NCBI RefSeq assembly: GCF_024649945.1
Contig: NZ_JANKMS010000001.1
Location: forward strand, 434,001 to 498,000
Origin: Flavobacterium panacis
GTDB taxonomy: Bacteria; Bacteroidota; Bacteroidia; Flavobacteriales; Flavobacteriaceae
Length of the DNA stretch: 64,000 bases
Direction: 5' to 3'
This document shows, piece after piece, positions 25,338 through 35,362 of this stretch. The notes under the pieces are model-generated. The model had not been told where the DNA came from and searched no databases. It saw only the letters and a program-made list of their open reading frames with translations. How positions within the stretch are numbered: position 1 is the stretch's first letter; every line of letters begins with the position of its first letter. The translations under genes were made by a program, and so were the position numbers.

Positions 25338-26231
25338 TTATTTTATAATAGATGTCTCTTGTTTTTGCGCTTTATTTTCAAAACGACCTACTATTTTTTT
25401 TAGGAAAACAATTACCCACATCGATACAACAAATGGAAACGTAAGTGTAATCCATCCATTATGCATCATAAAAATATCAAAATATGTTGCTATCACTACT
25501 GAAAGCAATACATATAATCCATCTCTTGGTTTTGTTCCACTACATGCAATTCCGCATAAAACAGCGTTGAAACTAAACATTCCATCCTCTATTAATTTTA
25601 CAGAATCCTGATCAAAATGTGCAATTGCTGCCGCAATTATTGCCCCTAGGAATCCGTATAAAGCTGCTGTTGGGTTATTGAGAAATACCCCAATGAAAAA
25701 CAACAGACCTGCCGCAATAGTTCCCTGAAAAATCACTTCACTATAGGCATGCGCTGCTACTGCAAAATCTTCAAGTTCGGGCATCTCTACATTTGCTCCA
25801 GGTATTCTTGCAACTGCTAATTCAAAATGCTGAATACTCAAAACAGCAATTACCGTAATTACAATAAAAGTAAAGGTGAAAAACGGAATCTTTTTACGAA
25901 TAGAAAACTCCATTAGTAATGTGCTTAAAATTGATCCTAAAACAATTAACAACCATACTAACGGACTGGTTTCAAAGAAGAAAACCAATCCCACCCCGAT
26001 TAATGTAGCATTAAATCCGTACAAACCAGCTTTTATATTTTCGTCACTGAACTTGCAGATTCTAGCTGTTGTAGTTGCCACTATACAACTTATCAAAGCG
26101 CCAGCTCCCATAAGCAGGGAATCATAACATATTGCTATTAAAAAGAACAAACCCGTCCAAGCACTTTCTTGAAGCATGATTTGACCAATGCCTTTAAGCA
26201 CCGTTTCAACCATTGTTTTTATTTTTTTCAT
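25338..26231 (-). CDS. Urea transporter, UT family
   Basis: 297 residues, ten or so hydrophobic segments arranged as two homologous halves. The duplicated UT signature is visible as GLYGFNATLIGVGL in the first half and GMFSFNAVLCGIAC in the second, each with the Asn that lines the urea pore, plus a NNPTAALYGFLG motif. UT proteins are passive urea channels of the inner membrane. It starts 32 bases after the nickel-permease stop and feeds substrate to the urease encoded upstream. A Met at residue 7 is an alternative start. Confidence 0.88.
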   Translation of the reverse strand: MKKIKTMVETVLKGIGQIMLQESAWTGLFFLIAICYDSLLMGAGALISCIVATTTARICKFSDENIKAGLYGFNATLIGVGLVFFFETSPLVWLLIVLGSILSTLLMEFSIRKKIPFFTFTFIVITVIAVLSIQHFELAVARIPGANVEMPELEDFAVAAHAYSEVIFQGTIAAGLLFFIGVFLNNPTAALYGFLGAIIAAAIAHFDQDSVKLIEDGMFSFNAVLCGIACSGTKPRDGLYVLLSVVIATYFDIFMMHNGWITLTFPFVVSMWVIVFLKKIVGRFENKAQKQETSIIK

Positions 26232-26263
26232 TTATATATTTCTAAAAGTGAAAATTATTTGAT

Positions 26264-26962
26264 TTACCAGCCCAGAAAGACCATTCCGAAGCCACAGGCT
26301 AAAACTACAGCTCCACTGATTGCAGGTGTATAACGTTCAAGTTTTTCTGTTTTGAAAAAAGAATATCCATACACTCCCAAAAGCACCATACCAAGCATAG
26401 TCAAAACTGTACTTAATGTAAAAACACCAATAATTGTGGAAATTTCTGCAACAGAACGATTCAGTCCTGAATAAAATAGCAAAGGAATTAATGGTTCACT
26501 TGGCCCCATCACAAAAATGGCAAACAAAACCAAAGGCGTTACTTTTACTCGATTCGTGGGCATAACCACTTCACCATGTCTGTGCGAATATACAAATACG
26601 TCTTCTCCCATGACGTCAAAATGTTTGTGCGCTTTGTTTTTGTAAGCAGCCCAAAGGCCGTAAATAAGGTAAATTGCACCAAATAACAGCAATGCCCAAC
26701 TTGCAATATTGCCTCGAAAATCTTGAAAAAAAGTTATTTTATTGATTTGCCATCCTAAAAAGACTCCAATAATTCCTAAAACTACAGAACTCAGAATATG
26801 CCCTAAACCGCAAACTATTGTAAGCATAATGGTTTTAGACAAACTCCATTTTCTAGATCGAGATAAAACAATAAAAGGCAAATAATGATCAGGACCTGAA
26901 GCCGTATGAAAAAAGCTAATGCTAATTGCTGTTATTGATAATGCTATTAAATTTGAATCCAT
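26264..26962 (-). CDS. ureH: UreH/NicO-type nickel permease
   Basis: 232 residues from the ATG at 26962; a longer frame to 27001 would overlap ureD. About six membrane segments, with the metal motif HTASGPDH in the first helix (HX5DH type of NiCoT/UreH proteins), GLGHILSSVVLG in the second, and a His-rich cytoplasmic loop (KNKAHKHFD, YSHRHGE). This family takes up nickel for urease. The start lies 8 bases after the ureD stop. Symbol follows the common use of ureH for this permease; in some organisms ureH means ureD. Confidence 0.8.
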   Translation of the reverse strand: MDSNLIALSITAISISFFHTASGPDHYLPFIVLSRSRKWSLSKTIMLTIVCGLGHILSSVVLGIIGVFLGWQINKITFFQDFRGNIASWALLLFGAIYLIYGLWAAYKNKAHKHFDVMGEDVFVYSHRHGEVVMPTNRVKVTPLVLFAIFVMGPSEPLIPLLFYSGLNRSVAEISTIIGVFTLSTVLTMLGMVLLGVYGYSFFKTEKLERYTPAISGAVVLACGFGMVFLGW

Positions 26963-26970
26963 AAGCTTGT

Positions 26971-27768
26971 TTAAATTTGTATTGCTACTTTTTGTTCCCA
27001 AAGCGCGTCTTGTACTTTTCTGAAGAAATCAAACATTTGCTCTCCTCCATTTCCTAGAATTCTAATGACAAAACCATTAGATTCTAATTCACTGATTCCA
27101 AATGCTACGTTTTCTAATCCTTCCAATTCTGTAAAAAAGAATTCGATTTGCTCCTTCACATCCTCATTTCGTGTATTTAGATACACAAAAGTTCCTTGAT
27201 GCGTAAAGCCTTCCAACAAACCCATAGCCAATAAAGGCATAATATCAGGTCTTAACAGGACATTGTCCTTTAAGATGATTCGGTCATGATGATAAACCTC
27301 CAAAAGATTCTGAAAATGAGCATATTTGAAAGTTTCTCCGTGATGTTTACGACCACAGGTAATAATTTCGCTTATCGTCAAATCACAATCATCCTCGATG
27401 TTGATCTTATTATGACTTTTGAAAGTAGAATCTTCATGAGGAACCACAGGATGAGGTACGTAAGAAAATGAAGTTCCTTTTTCCATTTTGACATTCATGA
27501 TCTGCGAAGCGCTCCCATCCATATTAAACAATCGCTGATAGGATTGCGACTGCAATTGCAAACGAGCATTTTCTTTTACATTCACCTGAATATCATAAAC
27601 GTCTCCGCTTAAAATTCCAGGCGACGAACTCATGATCATCAAATACGAAGCTCCATCAGATTTATACTGCCCCACAGGCATAATCCTAAAGGGCTGTGTT
27701 ACGTATGCATCTCTTAAAAATGATTCGCCATCCCTTTCTTCTATTTCTATTTTTAGGGTACTTACCAT
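26971..27768 (-). CDS. ureD: Urease accessory protein UreD
   Basis: 265 residues with UreD features: RDAYVTQPFRIMPVGQ near the N-terminus, SSPGILSGDVYDIQVNV, LQLQSQSYQRLF and SYVPHPVVPHEDSTF, then GRKHHGETF. UreD binds apo-urease and, with UreF and UreG, forms the platform and tunnel that delivers nickel and carbon dioxide to the active site. Starts 4 bases after the ureG stop; runs close to the nickel permease downstream. Confidence 0.9.
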   Translation of the reverse strand: MVSTLKIEIEERDGESFLRDAYVTQPFRIMPVGQYKSDGASYLMIMSSSPGILSGDVYDIQVNVKENARLQLQSQSYQRLFNMDGSASQIMNVKMEKGTSFSYVPHPVVPHEDSTFKSHNKINIEDDCDLTISEIITCGRKHHGETFKYAHFQNLLEVYHHDRIILKDNVLLRPDIMPLLAMGLLEGFTHQGTFVYLNTRNEDVKEQIEFFFTELEGLENVAFGISELESNGFVIRILGNGGEQMFDFFRKVQDALWEQKVAIQI

Positions 27769-27772
27769 TTGA

Positions 27773-28411
27773 TTAACGAACTAAATTTGGTTCTTCGATA
27801 TCTTCAAGTAAAGCGTATTTCTTGATCCAGCCTATAACTTCATCAATTCCTTCTGTAGATCTGAGGTTTGAGAATACAAACGGTGCGCCTTTTCTCATTC
27901 TTCTTGCATCGTTTTCCATCACTTCTAAACTTGCTCCAACATAAGGCGCTAAGTCAATTTTATTAATTAAAAGCAAATCAGATCTTGTAATACCAGGTCC
28001 GCCTTTACGTGGGATTTTCTCTCCTTCGGCAACGTCAATTACGAAAATCGTTACATCGGCTAAATCTGGTGAAAAGGTTGCTGAAAGGTTATCGCCGCCG
28101 CTTTCAATTAGAATTAATTCGATATCCGGAAAACGAGAAACCAATTCGTCAACGGCTTCCAAATTCATACTTGCATCTTCACGAATTGCAGTGTGAGGAC
28201 AGCCTCCTGTTTCTACTCCAATGATTTTTTCTTTTGGCAAAAGACTATTTTTCACCATAAATTCGGCATCTTCTTTTGTATAGATGTCATTGGTGATTAC
28301 GCCTAAATTATAGTCGTTCAGCATTTTTCTGCTTAAACGTTCTAATAATGCAGTTTTTCCTGAACCTACAGGCCCTGCAACTCCCACTTTTACATATTTT
28401 CTAGTTTCCAT
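27773..28411 (-). CDS. ureG: Urease accessory GTPase UreG
   Basis: 212 residues from the ATG at 28411 ([16 protein letters not shown]); the frame reaches back to 28486, but the longer form has an atypical N-terminus that would run over ureF. P-loop GPVGSGKT, metal motif CPH in [26 protein letters not shown] and the guanine-binding NKID in [13 protein letters not shown] are all present. It is a SIMIBI GTPase that carries nickel to the UreDF-urease complex. Confidence 0.95.
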   Translation of the reverse strand: METRKYVKVGVAGPVGSGKTALLERLSRKMLNDYNLGVITNDIYTKEDAEFMVKNSLLPKEKIIGVETGGCPHTAIREDASMNLEAVDELVSRFPDIELILIESGGDNLSATFSPDLADVTIFVIDVAEGEKIPRKGGPGITRSDLLLINKIDLAPYVGASLEVMENDARRMRKGAPFVFSNLRSTEGIDEVIGWIKKYALLEDIEEPNLVR

Positions 28412-28440
28412 TTCTCTTTGTATTTTTTCTGTGTTTTTTT

Positions 28441-29139
28441 TTACGACATGTATAATCTTGAATAAAGTCTCTCGTGCTGCATGCATCGAATATCAAAAGC
28501 GATGCTGCAAAGACCAACCAATTCTCTGTCTATTGTTAAGGTTTCTTTTGCTAATTTTTTAATCAGCGGTTGTAATTCGAATAAAACATCTTGTCCCTCT
28601 AATTGTCCGAGAGGCACCAATTTTACTGAATTGGTAATCATTCCGATCGCGGCATTGTAATAGAATGCAAACAAGGCTTCATCTAACGGAATTTCTAATA
28701 ACTGTGCATACAATCCAAAAGCGATACAATAGTGTGCAGTTGCTTCTTTATTGGCAATTGCTTTTTCATAACCACTTATGAGATCAAAAGCTTTTTGTCT
28801 TCTAAAAATCTTGATTAATCGAATTCCCAGTTTCTGACTTGCTTCTCGTATTTCTCGTGGACTCTTTAAAGCGCTACATTCCTGATCTAGTTTTATTATA
28901 GTTTCTAAATCATTGTTTTCTGCTGCTATATAAGCTAGTTTTAAGAAAGATGCATCATTATACTTGATGTTATACATTAACATATTAGTTACAAATTCTT
29001 TTGCTGAAGTAACTGAATTTACCGCTTCATCCTGCACATAAGTCTCCAATCCATTCGAGTGTGTGTATCCTCCAATCGGCAAAGTGGGATCTGCCAAATG
29101 CAGCAAACTTCCTAAATAAGTGTTTTCGATATTAGTCAT
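28441..29139 (-). CDS. ureF: Urease accessory protein UreF
   Basis: 232 residues, all-helical, with the UreF N-terminal signature [22 protein letters not shown] and the later motif [27 protein letters not shown]. The C-terminus ([22 protein letters not shown]) fits the end that docks UreG. UreF bridges UreD and UreG and gates GTP hydrolysis. It overlaps the ureE stop by 8 bases, a sign of translational coupling. Confidence 0.93.
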   Translation of the reverse strand: MTNIENTYLGSLLHLADPTLPIGGYTHSNGLETYVQDEAVNSVTSAKEFVTNMLMYNIKYNDASFLKLAYIAAENNDLETIIKLDQECSALKSPREIREASQKLGIRLIKIFRRQKAFDLISGYEKAIANKEATAHYCIAFGLYAQLLEIPLDEALFAFYYNAAIGMITNSVKLVPLGQLEGQDVLFELQPLIKKLAKETLTIDRELVGLCSIAFDIRCMQHERLYSRLYMS

Positions 29140-29635
29140 TTGATGCTGCCATATTTAGGATTTTTGTGAAAAGCGATGAATTTCCGTGACCGTGAGGCGC
29201 TACATTCGATTTTAGCAAATGCAAAAGTTTTATCTCCTGTTTTTGTGGTTTATAACCACTAGCTTCCAACCATCTAAACATTGGCATTTCAAAAGGCATC
29301 ATAATCTGATCATTCTGAATAAACAATGGAAGATGTTTGTTTCCAATTTCATAGCAAATCGTACCCATCTCCAATAAAGAAGATGGTATCATTACGATTG
29401 CTTCACAAGGTTTAATATTCACAACAATAGCTTTTTTTTCATCTTGATACAAAATATCATCCTGATTCAATCGCTGTCCTTCTTGAATAAATTTAATTGC
29501 AATTTCTATCCCAGAATTTGTTCGCTTGCGCTGAATTCTCTTAGTAGTTTCAAACCACTCAATTTCTAGTAGATCAATCTCTAAACCTTCAATTGAATGT
29601 ATTTTGGTATTGCCTATTATTTGTTGTATAATCAT
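29132..29635 (-). CDS. ureE: Urease accessory nickel chaperone UreE
   Basis: 167 residues: N-terminal peptide-binding half (LEIEWFETTKRIQRKRTNSGIEIAIKF) and C-terminal metal half with the conserved His in YEIGNKHLPLF and a short His tail (APHGHGN) instead of a long poly-His end. UreE hands nickel to UreG. Its ATG shares one base with the stop codon of the outer-membrane gene upstream (TAATG), and its end overlaps ureF. Confidence 0.9.
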   Translation of the reverse strand: MIIQQIIGNTKIHSIEGLEIDLLEIEWFETTKRIQRKRTNSGIEIAIKFIQEGQRLNQDDILYQDEKKAIVVNIKPCEAIVMIPSSLLEMGTICYEIGNKHLPLFIQNDQIMMPFEMPMFRWLEASGYKPQKQEIKLLHLLKSNVAPHGHGNSSLFTKILNMAASND

Positions 29636-30222
29636 TATTTCGTTCTTTTAAGGGAGATGTTTTTTGAAACTCCTAAACCGAATGTTGATCCGTTTATTCC
29701 GGCAACAAATGTTCGATTACTCGTTTTATTTACATCATTCCCTGTTGTGTTTTCATAAGATAATTCACAGAACTTCGCTTTTAATGCCCATCCGTGTCCA
29801 AGCAATACAGCAACAATTGGATAAATTCTTCCTAGATAGCCATTGTAACTATAAGATCCAGGAGTATTCATAAGCGTATTTCCCCATACATAATGTGCGT
29901 CTGCCTGTGCGATGATGGCAAAGTGGTCTCCAATATTCCAAGAATCACTGTAAAACGGACCAATTTCGTGTTTAGAATCGGTAAGATTTCCTGCAGCGTT
30001 TTTCTCTTGGTCAAAAGCAAAATTCATCCCTGCTACGACGTGATCATTAAAAAAATATCCCACTCCGATTGGGTTTGCAGCAAAAGTACTTCCCGTATTA
30101 TTATTGTCTTTATAAGTTAAAGAACCGTAAAGCATTAAAGATCCTTTCTGTGCCTGAACCGTTGTTAAAGAGATACATACCAAAAGCAGAACTAATCCCA
30201 AATTAATTTTCCAAGTCTTCAT
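29635..30222 (-). CDS. Outer-membrane beta-barrel protein inside the urease operon
   Basis: 195 residues with signal peptide (MKTWKINLGLVLLLVCISLTTVQAQ) and a small OmpA/OmpW-like barrel: GSLMLYGSLTYK, GVGYFFNDHVVAGMNFAF, HFAIIAQADAHYVWG, GRIYPIVAVLLGHGWALKAKF and a final FGLGVSKNISL. It lies between ureC and ureE and overlaps the ureE start by one base, so it is an integral operon member although it is not a standard urease gene. A role in letting urea or nickel cross the outer membrane is inference. Confidence 0.75.
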   Translation of the reverse strand: MKTWKINLGLVLLLVCISLTTVQAQKGSLMLYGSLTYKDNNNTGSTFAANPIGVGYFFNDHVVAGMNFAFDQEKNAAGNLTDSKHEIGPFYSDSWNIGDHFAIIAQADAHYVWGNTLMNTPGSYSYNGYLGRIYPIVAVLLGHGWALKAKFCELSYENTTGNDVNKTSNRTFVAGINGSTFGLGVSKNISLKRTK

Positions 30223-30301
30223 AAACTTCTTATTGATGTTTTCATTCCTATCTCACTGCAACAAAACAAGTTGTCGCAGCGAGAAAAAGAATTTTTATTA
30301 A

Positions 30302-32023
30302 TTAAAATAGATAGTATAACTGTGCTAATGGAAGTTTATCCACCGGTTCGCAGGTGATTTTCTCTCCATCAATTGTCACAGTATAGTTTTCAGCATTTAC
30401 CATTATTTCTGGAGTTGCATTGTTGTGAACCATATCTGCTTTTCCAATATTTCTGCAATTTGAAACCGCTAATAGTTTCTTTTCTAAACCGTATTTTTCA
30501 GCAATATTATTATCAATACCTGCCTGAGATACAAAGGTGAACACCGTTTTAGTTAATGCTTTACCATAAGTACCAAACATGTTACGCATAATAATAGGCT
30601 GAGGTGTTGGAATAGAAGCATTAGCGTCCCCCATTTTGCTTGCAGCAATAAAACCTCCTTTTACGATAATTTCTGGTTTTACTCCAAATAATGAAGGTTT
30701 CCAAATTACCAAGTCAGCAATTTTGCCTGCTTCTATTGATCCAACATAATTAGAAATTCCGTGCGCGATTGCGGGATTGATCGTATATTTAGAAACATAT
30801 CTTTTTGCACGATAGTTATCATTTTTGTTTTCAGCATCTTCAGCCAGATATCCTTTTTGTTTCTTCATCTTATCAGCTGTCTGCCATGTACGAGTAATTA
30901 CCTCTCCTACACGACCCATAGCCTGTGAATCAGAACTCATGATACTGAAAACGCCCATATCTTGAAGCACATCTTCTGCGGCAATTGTCTCTGGACGAAT
31001 ACGTGAATCAGCAAAAGCTACATCTTCTGGAATTTTTGGGCTTAAGTGATGACAAACCATCAACATATCCAAATGCTCATCGATTGTATTTGTTGTGTAA
31101 GGTCTTGTTGGATTTGTAGACGCTGGCAAGACATTAGGATACATGGCAGCCTTGATAATATCTGGCGCGTGACCTCCACCAGCACCTTCTGTATGGAAGG
31201 TATGAATAACACGTCCCGCAATAGCATTCATAGTATCTTCAAGAAATCCTCCTTCGTTAAGCGTATCCGTATGAATCGCTACTTGCACATCATATTTGTC
31301 TGCCACTTTTAAAGAAGCATCAATCACGGCTGGAGTTGCTCCCCAATCTTCATGGATTTTTACTCCTAATGCTCCTGCTTCAATTTGTTCTTCAATTGGA
31401 GTTTCTGTAGCTACATTTCCTTTTCCGAAGAAACCAACATTTACAGGAAATGCTTCTGCTGCCTGTAACATTCTTTTAATGTTGTGTTGTCCTGGAGTAA
31501 CAGTTGTCGCATTTGTTCCGTCAGCAGGACCAGTTCCACCACCGATCATAGTCGTAACGCCGCTATACAAAGCCGTTTCTATTTGAGTCGGGCTGATAAA
31601 GTGAATATGCGTATCGATTCCTCCAGCTGTAACAATATACCCATGTCCCCCATGAACTTCTGTCGAAGCTCCAATGATCATATTTGGGGTAATATTGTCC
31701 ATCGTATCTGGATTTCCTGCTCTACCAACACCCACGATTTTACCATCTTTGATACCGATATCACCTTTTACAATTCCCCAGTGGTCAATAATTGTAGCAC
31801 CAGTAATTACAAAATCAAGAACACCACCCTCACGTAAAGCTGTCGAAGATTGGCACATACCATCTCTAACTGTTTTTCCACCACCAAACTTTGCTTCATC
31901 TCCATAAGAACAGAAATCTTTTTCAATTTCGATAATAATCTCTGTATCTCCTAAACGTATTTGATCTCCAACTGTTGGACCAAAAATACTTGTATAATTT
32001 TTTCTAGTTACTTCTAAACTCAT
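30302..32023 (-). CDS. ureC: Urease subunit alpha
   Basis: 573 residues, full length. Nickel ligands are in place: His139 and His141 (THIHF), carbamylated Lys222 (GVKIHEDWG), His251 (IHTD), His277 (FHTEG) and Asp365 (SSDSQ). The mobile flap carries Cys324 and His325/326 (MVCHHLSP), offset by about five from the Klebsiella numbering. Catalyses hydrolysis of urea to ammonia and carbamate in the cytoplasm. It overlaps ureB by 4 bases and is followed by the outer-membrane protein gene after 79 bases. Confidence 0.97.
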   Translation of the reverse strand: MSLEVTRKNYTSIFGPTVGDQIRLGDTEIIIEIEKDFCSYGDEAKFGGGKTVRDGMCQSSTALREGGVLDFVITGATIIDHWGIVKGDIGIKDGKIVGVGRAGNPDTMDNITPNMIIGASTEVHGGHGYIVTAGGIDTHIHFISPTQIETALYSGVTTMIGGGTGPADGTNATTVTPGQHNIKRMLQAAEAFPVNVGFFGKGNVATETPIEEQIEAGALGVKIHEDWGATPAVIDASLKVADKYDVQVAIHTDTLNEGGFLEDTMNAIAGRVIHTFHTEGAGGGHAPDIIKAAMYPNVLPASTNPTRPYTTNTIDEHLDMLMVCHHLSPKIPEDVAFADSRIRPETIAAEDVLQDMGVFSIMSSDSQAMGRVGEVITRTWQTADKMKKQKGYLAEDAENKNDNYRAKRYVSKYTINPAIAHGISNYVGSIEAGKIADLVIWKPSLFGVKPEIIVKGGFIAASKMGDANASIPTPQPIIMRNMFGTYGKALTKTVFTFVSQAGIDNNIAEKYGLEKKLLAVSNCRNIGKADMVHNNATPEIMVNAENYTVTIDGEKITCEPVDKLPLAQLYYLF

Positions 32024-32391
32024 GATTTCACATTTTTAAATTTCCCTTCTTCTAAGCGTTCTAAGGCAAGAGCTTTATTATGCGGAGACAAATCTCCATC
32101 TACTAAATTGTTGTGTCCGTAGATTTTTTGATTTCCTCCAAATTGAGTCAACTCAACTTCTTTCTCTTCTCCTGGTTCAAATCTCACTGCTGTACTGGCA
32201 ATAATATTTAATCGCATTCCGAATGCTTTTTCTCTGTCAAAAGACATCATTCTGTTCACTTCAAAAAAGTGAAAATGGGAACCAACTTGAATTGGTCTGT
32301 CTCCGGTATTGGTAACTTTAATGGTTAACGTTTCACGGCTATCATTACAGATAATAGTACTATCTTTTAATATAATTTCTCCTGGAATCAT
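32020..32391 (-). CDS. ureB: Urease subunit beta
   Basis: 123 residues starting [12 protein letters not shown] with the conserved [36 protein letters not shown] core and [23 protein letters not shown]. It is the separate small beta subunit, as in Klebsiella, not fused to gamma. It overlaps ureC by 4 bases (ATGA) and starts 17 bases after ureA. Confidence 0.96.
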   Translation of the reverse strand: MIPGEIILKDSTIICNDSRETLTIKVTNTGDRPIQVGSHFHFFEVNRMMSFDREKAFGMRLNIIASTAVRFEPGEEKEVELTQFGGNQKIYGHNNLVDGDLSPHNKALALERLEEGKFKNVKS

Positions 32392-32408
32392 TGTTTGTCT
32401 TTTTAGGT

Positions 32409-32711
32409 TTATCGCACAGGGTTGTGCACAGTTACTAGTTTAGTACCGTCTGGAAATGTAGCTTCAATCTGAATATCATGAATCATTTCCGCAACACCGT
32501 CCATCACATCTTCTTTTCGAAGCAAGGTTGCTCCATATTGCATTAATTCGGCAACTGACTTACCGTCTCGTGCACGCTCCATCAATTCACTGCTGATTAG
32601 TGCAATGGTTTCAGGATAATTTAGTTTTAAGCCACGGGCTTTTCTCTTTTGAGCTAGTTCGCCAGCTGTATGCAGCATTAGCTTTTCAATTTCTCTTGGT
32701 GTTAAATGCAT
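32409..32711 (-). CDS. ureA: Urease subunit gamma
   Basis: 100 residues, the usual length, beginning [34 protein letters not shown] and ending [12 protein letters not shown], a textbook gamma subunit. It is the first gene of the urease operon on the minus strand; the promoter must lie in the 328-base gap to its right. Confidence 0.97.
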   Translation of the reverse strand: MHLTPREIEKLMLHTAGELAQKRKARGLKLNYPETIALISSELMERARDGKSVAELMQYGATLLRKEDVMDGVAEMIHDIQIEATFPDGTKLVTVHNPVR

Positions 32712-33039
32712 AATAAAATATTTTAGTTAAAAAATAACAGATAGCATTGAAAGCTTCATAACTAATCTAAGATCAATCATGAGGTTTCAGATGTAATAAA
32801 AATGGGTTGAGGAATGGACAAAAGTTGCCCTTTCCAAATAGAATTCTATTTAGATAAGTTTGTAGTGCATTTTATAGAAAAGGCTTGCACTCAGGCCTTA
32901 TTTACTGCAAAATGTAATGAATAGTCAATAGATGCATCTGTATCTTATAAAACTATTTACACGGTGTTACACTCAAGATAAAAAACATTTTTTACCATGA
33001 ATAAAACGCGCTAAGCTTCAATTAAGCAGTTTAAAGAAA
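32712..33039. other. Upstream region of the urease operon
   Basis: 328 bases that should hold the urease promoter on the minus strand. I looked for TTTG-N20-TAnnTTTG and found only near misses (CAAAATGTA at about 32909 read as its complement). No recognisable nickel (NikR-like) or nitrogen regulator site stands out, and no ORF. Confidence 0.5.
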
Positions 33040-33432
33040 TTAAAAGTGGATTTGTAAACTATGAAATAGGATATTTCTTGACATGTTGCGAAAAGGAGGA
33101 ATATTACGCTCCACCAATCCCAGAGTAGTTAGTTTTACGCTTTCTGTGTAAACAAAACAGTTGTCTCTTAAGCTTTTGCCATTTAAACGAAGTGGAGATG
33201 CAGGCATAGAACTGCTGCATTTTTCTGTTTCAGAAGTATTTTCTAATAAGACAAATTTTAATGGATTGGACTCTGATAGTCCTTTTCCAAATATTGCGTG
33301 ATCAGGAGTTGAAGTCTCAAAAAAGGATTCTGTCGCGACATTGTTATTTACCTTATTTACAATAGTATTGCTATAACTATTTGGGATAGTTAAAAGACAA
33401 ATTTGTAAAAAAAGAATATAAGCTAACTTCAT
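33040..33432 (-). CDS. Small secreted hypothetical protein
   Basis: 130 residues with a signal peptide (MKLAYILFLQICLLTIPNSYSN) and a mature part of about 108 residues with no family I recognise; two Cys (ETEKCSSS and LRDNCFV) could form a disulfide. It lies upstream of the urease genes on the same strand but 328 bases away, so it is probably a separate unit. Confidence 0.55.
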   Translation of the reverse strand: MKLAYILFLQICLLTIPNSYSNTIVNKVNNNVATESFFETSTPDHAIFGKGLSESNPLKFVLLENTSETEKCSSSMPASPLRLNGKSLRDNCFVYTESVKLTTLGLVERNIPPFRNMSRNILFHSLQIHF

Positions 33433-33847
33433 CTGGAAGACTTCAATTATTAAGGATTGTTCCTTTTATACTTGCAAATTTAGCGGGGTTGAAATACAAT
33501 TGAGTAGCACAAATCTTGACTTTTCTTTTCCAAATTTGCAAATAATGGAATTTTAACATTTTTTTTGATTACCAAAACTAGCCTTTCTTATGGTTGGACA
33601 TTTTTCTAACTCTAAATACTCTTCCTTTATTCTATTTCTTAATTTTCTATCTTAGAATATAATTCTGATAATCCAACTGAAATTCTACCGAAATAATTAT
33701 TGTTGTACCAGTGTTTTAAAAATAATGATTTAATTTTATGCCAAGTGATTTTTTAATCTGTAGAAAATTCATCAAAATAATCTTTAATACAAATCACATA
33801 TTTATCATTTTAATTCACACCTTAAGGATTCGTTACCATATCATCTC
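33433..33847. other. Gene-free divergent region
   Basis: 415 bases between the secreted protein (minus) and an AraC gene (plus). The only recognisable signal is CAAATTTA at 33475-33482, which on the minus strand reads TAAATTTG, an exact -7 element 43 bases before the secreted-protein start; its -33 partner is unclear. Nothing else is supported. Confidence 0.5.
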
Positions 33848-34669
33848 ATGCAAATCAAACTTGACTCAATAGAATCCAAACAGATCAACAAGCTAAATGT
33901 CTGTACTAATTATCAGATTTTGCTCTTACACCGGAATTCTTCATATGAAATTGATTTTAGAAAGTTCAAATCTCCTGAGTATTCTATTTTGTTTTTAAGT
34001 CCATACCAACATGTTAAATGGAATGACAAAAGCTCAGAAAAAATGATACGTCTTCAATTCCATGGCGACTTTTATTGCATTGAATATCATAAAAAAGAAG
34101 TTGCCTGCAACGGACTTCTTTTTAATAACATTTACTTGCAACCATTTGTTGAATTGGGCAAAGAAACTTTTCTTGAAATTGAAGAAATTTTAAATAAGAT
34201 TGGCTCCGAACTTACAGTAAAGAATTCCGATTTCTCAGAATCTGTCATTAAGGCTTATCTACAGGTAATTTTGGCTTTATCCAGTAAAGCTAAAAAGCAT
34301 CTTATTTCATCTCAAAATGAAAATAGTGTCAAAATGAACGAAGGGCTGAAATTTCAGCAACTTCTAGAAGAAAACTTTTTGACCCAAAGATCTGTTCAGT
34401 TTTATGCGAATCAGTTTAATTTGACTCCTGAGAGTTTCAGTAAAAAAATAAAATCACAGTTAGGTAAATCACCTTCTGGCTTTATATATGACAGAGTTAT
34501 ATTAGAATCTAAAAAATTACTGCATTTAACTCATATGTCTATTAAAGAAATAGCGGCAAATCTTCATTTTGAAGACGAACATTACTTCAGCAGGTTTTTT
34601 AAAAAATATGTGGGGATTTCTCCTTCAGATTTTAGAAGCAACACTGGAATTTCGATTGCGGCAAAATAG
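33848..34669 (+). CDS. AraC family regulator next to an RclC-like gene
   Basis: 273 residues: N-terminal cupin-like half (YQILLLHRNSSYEIDFRKF...ILFLSPYQHVKWND) and a C-terminal AraC domain (SVQFYANQFNLTPESFSKKIKSQLGKSP and SIKEIAANLHFEDEHYFSRFFKKYVGISPSDFR). Cys19 and a pair around residues 76-85 lie in the sensing half. In E. coli the AraC protein RclR, which senses hypochlorous acid through Cys, controls RclC, a DUF417 protein; here a DUF417 gene follows 75 bases downstream on the same strand. A similar role is plausible but not shown. Confidence 0.8.
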   Translation: MQIKLDSIESKQINKLNVCTNYQILLLHRNSSYEIDFRKFKSPEYSILFLSPYQHVKWNDKSSEKMIRLQFHGDFYCIEYHKKEVACNGLLFNNIYLQPFVELGKETFLEIEEILNKIGSELTVKNSDFSESVIKAYLQVILALSSKAKKHLISSQNENSVKMNEGLKFQQLLEENFLTQRSVQFYANQFNLTPESFSKKIKSQLGKSPSGFIYDRVILESKKLLHLTHMSIKEIAANLHFEDEHYFSRFFKKYVGISPSDFRSNTGISIAAK

Positions 34670-34717
34670 TACACGTAATTCCCTATAATGTCCATTTCTT
34701 TTGCTTTATGATCATTG

Positions 34718-34725
34718 TAGTTTTG
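34718..34725 (+). promoter_or_regulatory. -7 element (TAGTTTTG) before the DUF417 gene
   Basis: Exact match to TAnnTTTG, 19 bases before the ATG at 34745, so the DUF417 gene probably has its own promoter. The -33 region (TTTC at 34695) is imperfect, which would suit activation by the AraC protein upstream. Confidence 0.45.
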
Positions 34726-34744
34726 CTTTATAAAAAAAATAATT

Positions 34745-35329
34745 ATGAGCAAAATAGTATATTATCTGGCCGAAAGTAAAAAATTTTCAATATATACAAT
34801 GCATATTGCAATTGCAGTGGTTATGTTTTGGATCGGAGGTTTAAAAGCCTTTCCATATGAAGCAGACGGAATTGTACCTTTCGTTGCCAACAGTCCTGCA
34901 ATGAGTTTTTTCTACTCTAAAGAAAGTCCTGAATACCAAAAACATAAAAACCCTGAAGGAATGGTGGTCAAGTCTAATATCGAATGGCATCGTGAAAACG
35001 GAACTTATACCTTTTCATACGCACTAGGAACTGTTATCATAATCATCGGACTCCTAGTATTTATTGGCATCTGGTTTCCTAAAGCTGCTCTCGCCGGAGG
35101 ATTATTAACGCTATTAATGTCATTTGTGACTCTTTCATTCCTTATCACTACACCAGAAGTTTTTGTTATGAATCTGGGAGGAGATTATCCTGCACCACAA
35201 ACTGGTTTTCCATATCTTTCAGGAGCTGGACGTCTTGTTTTAAAAGACCTTATCATGCTTGCAGGTGGATTTATTATGGCATCAAATGCTGCAAAAAAGA
35301 TACTAGAATCAAAGAAAAAAACTCTTTAA
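34745..35329 (+). CDS. DUF417 (YkgB/RclC-like) inner-membrane protein
   Basis: 194 residues, four membrane helices, with DUF417 marks: MFWIGGLKAFPYEADGIVPFVANSPAMSFFY in the first third and GGDYPAPQTGFPYLSGAGRLVLKDLIML near the end. E. coli RclC is the same size and is part of the reactive-chlorine response. It precedes the gene at 35363 by 33 bases, so both are probably transcribed together. Confidence 0.82.
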   Translation: MSKIVYYLAESKKFSIYTMHIAIAVVMFWIGGLKAFPYEADGIVPFVANSPAMSFFYSKESPEYQKHKNPEGMVVKSNIEWHRENGTYTFSYALGTVIIIIGLLVFIGIWFPKAALAGGLLTLLMSFVTLSFLITTPEVFVMNLGGDYPAPQTGFPYLSGAGRLVLKDLIMLAGGFIMASNAAKKILESKKKTL

Positions 35330-35362
35330 ACCATTAATTGACAGTCGTTAAAAACTTTTATA

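Noticed and set aside
26964..27001. Extension of the nickel permease start to 27001
   Set aside because: The extra 13 residues are polar, would overlap ureD, and the ATG at 26962 gives the normal family N-terminus.
31484..31837. 117-residue frame on the plus strand opposite ureC
   Set aside because: Shadow of the highly conserved ureC coding sequence; low-complexity product and no start signals.
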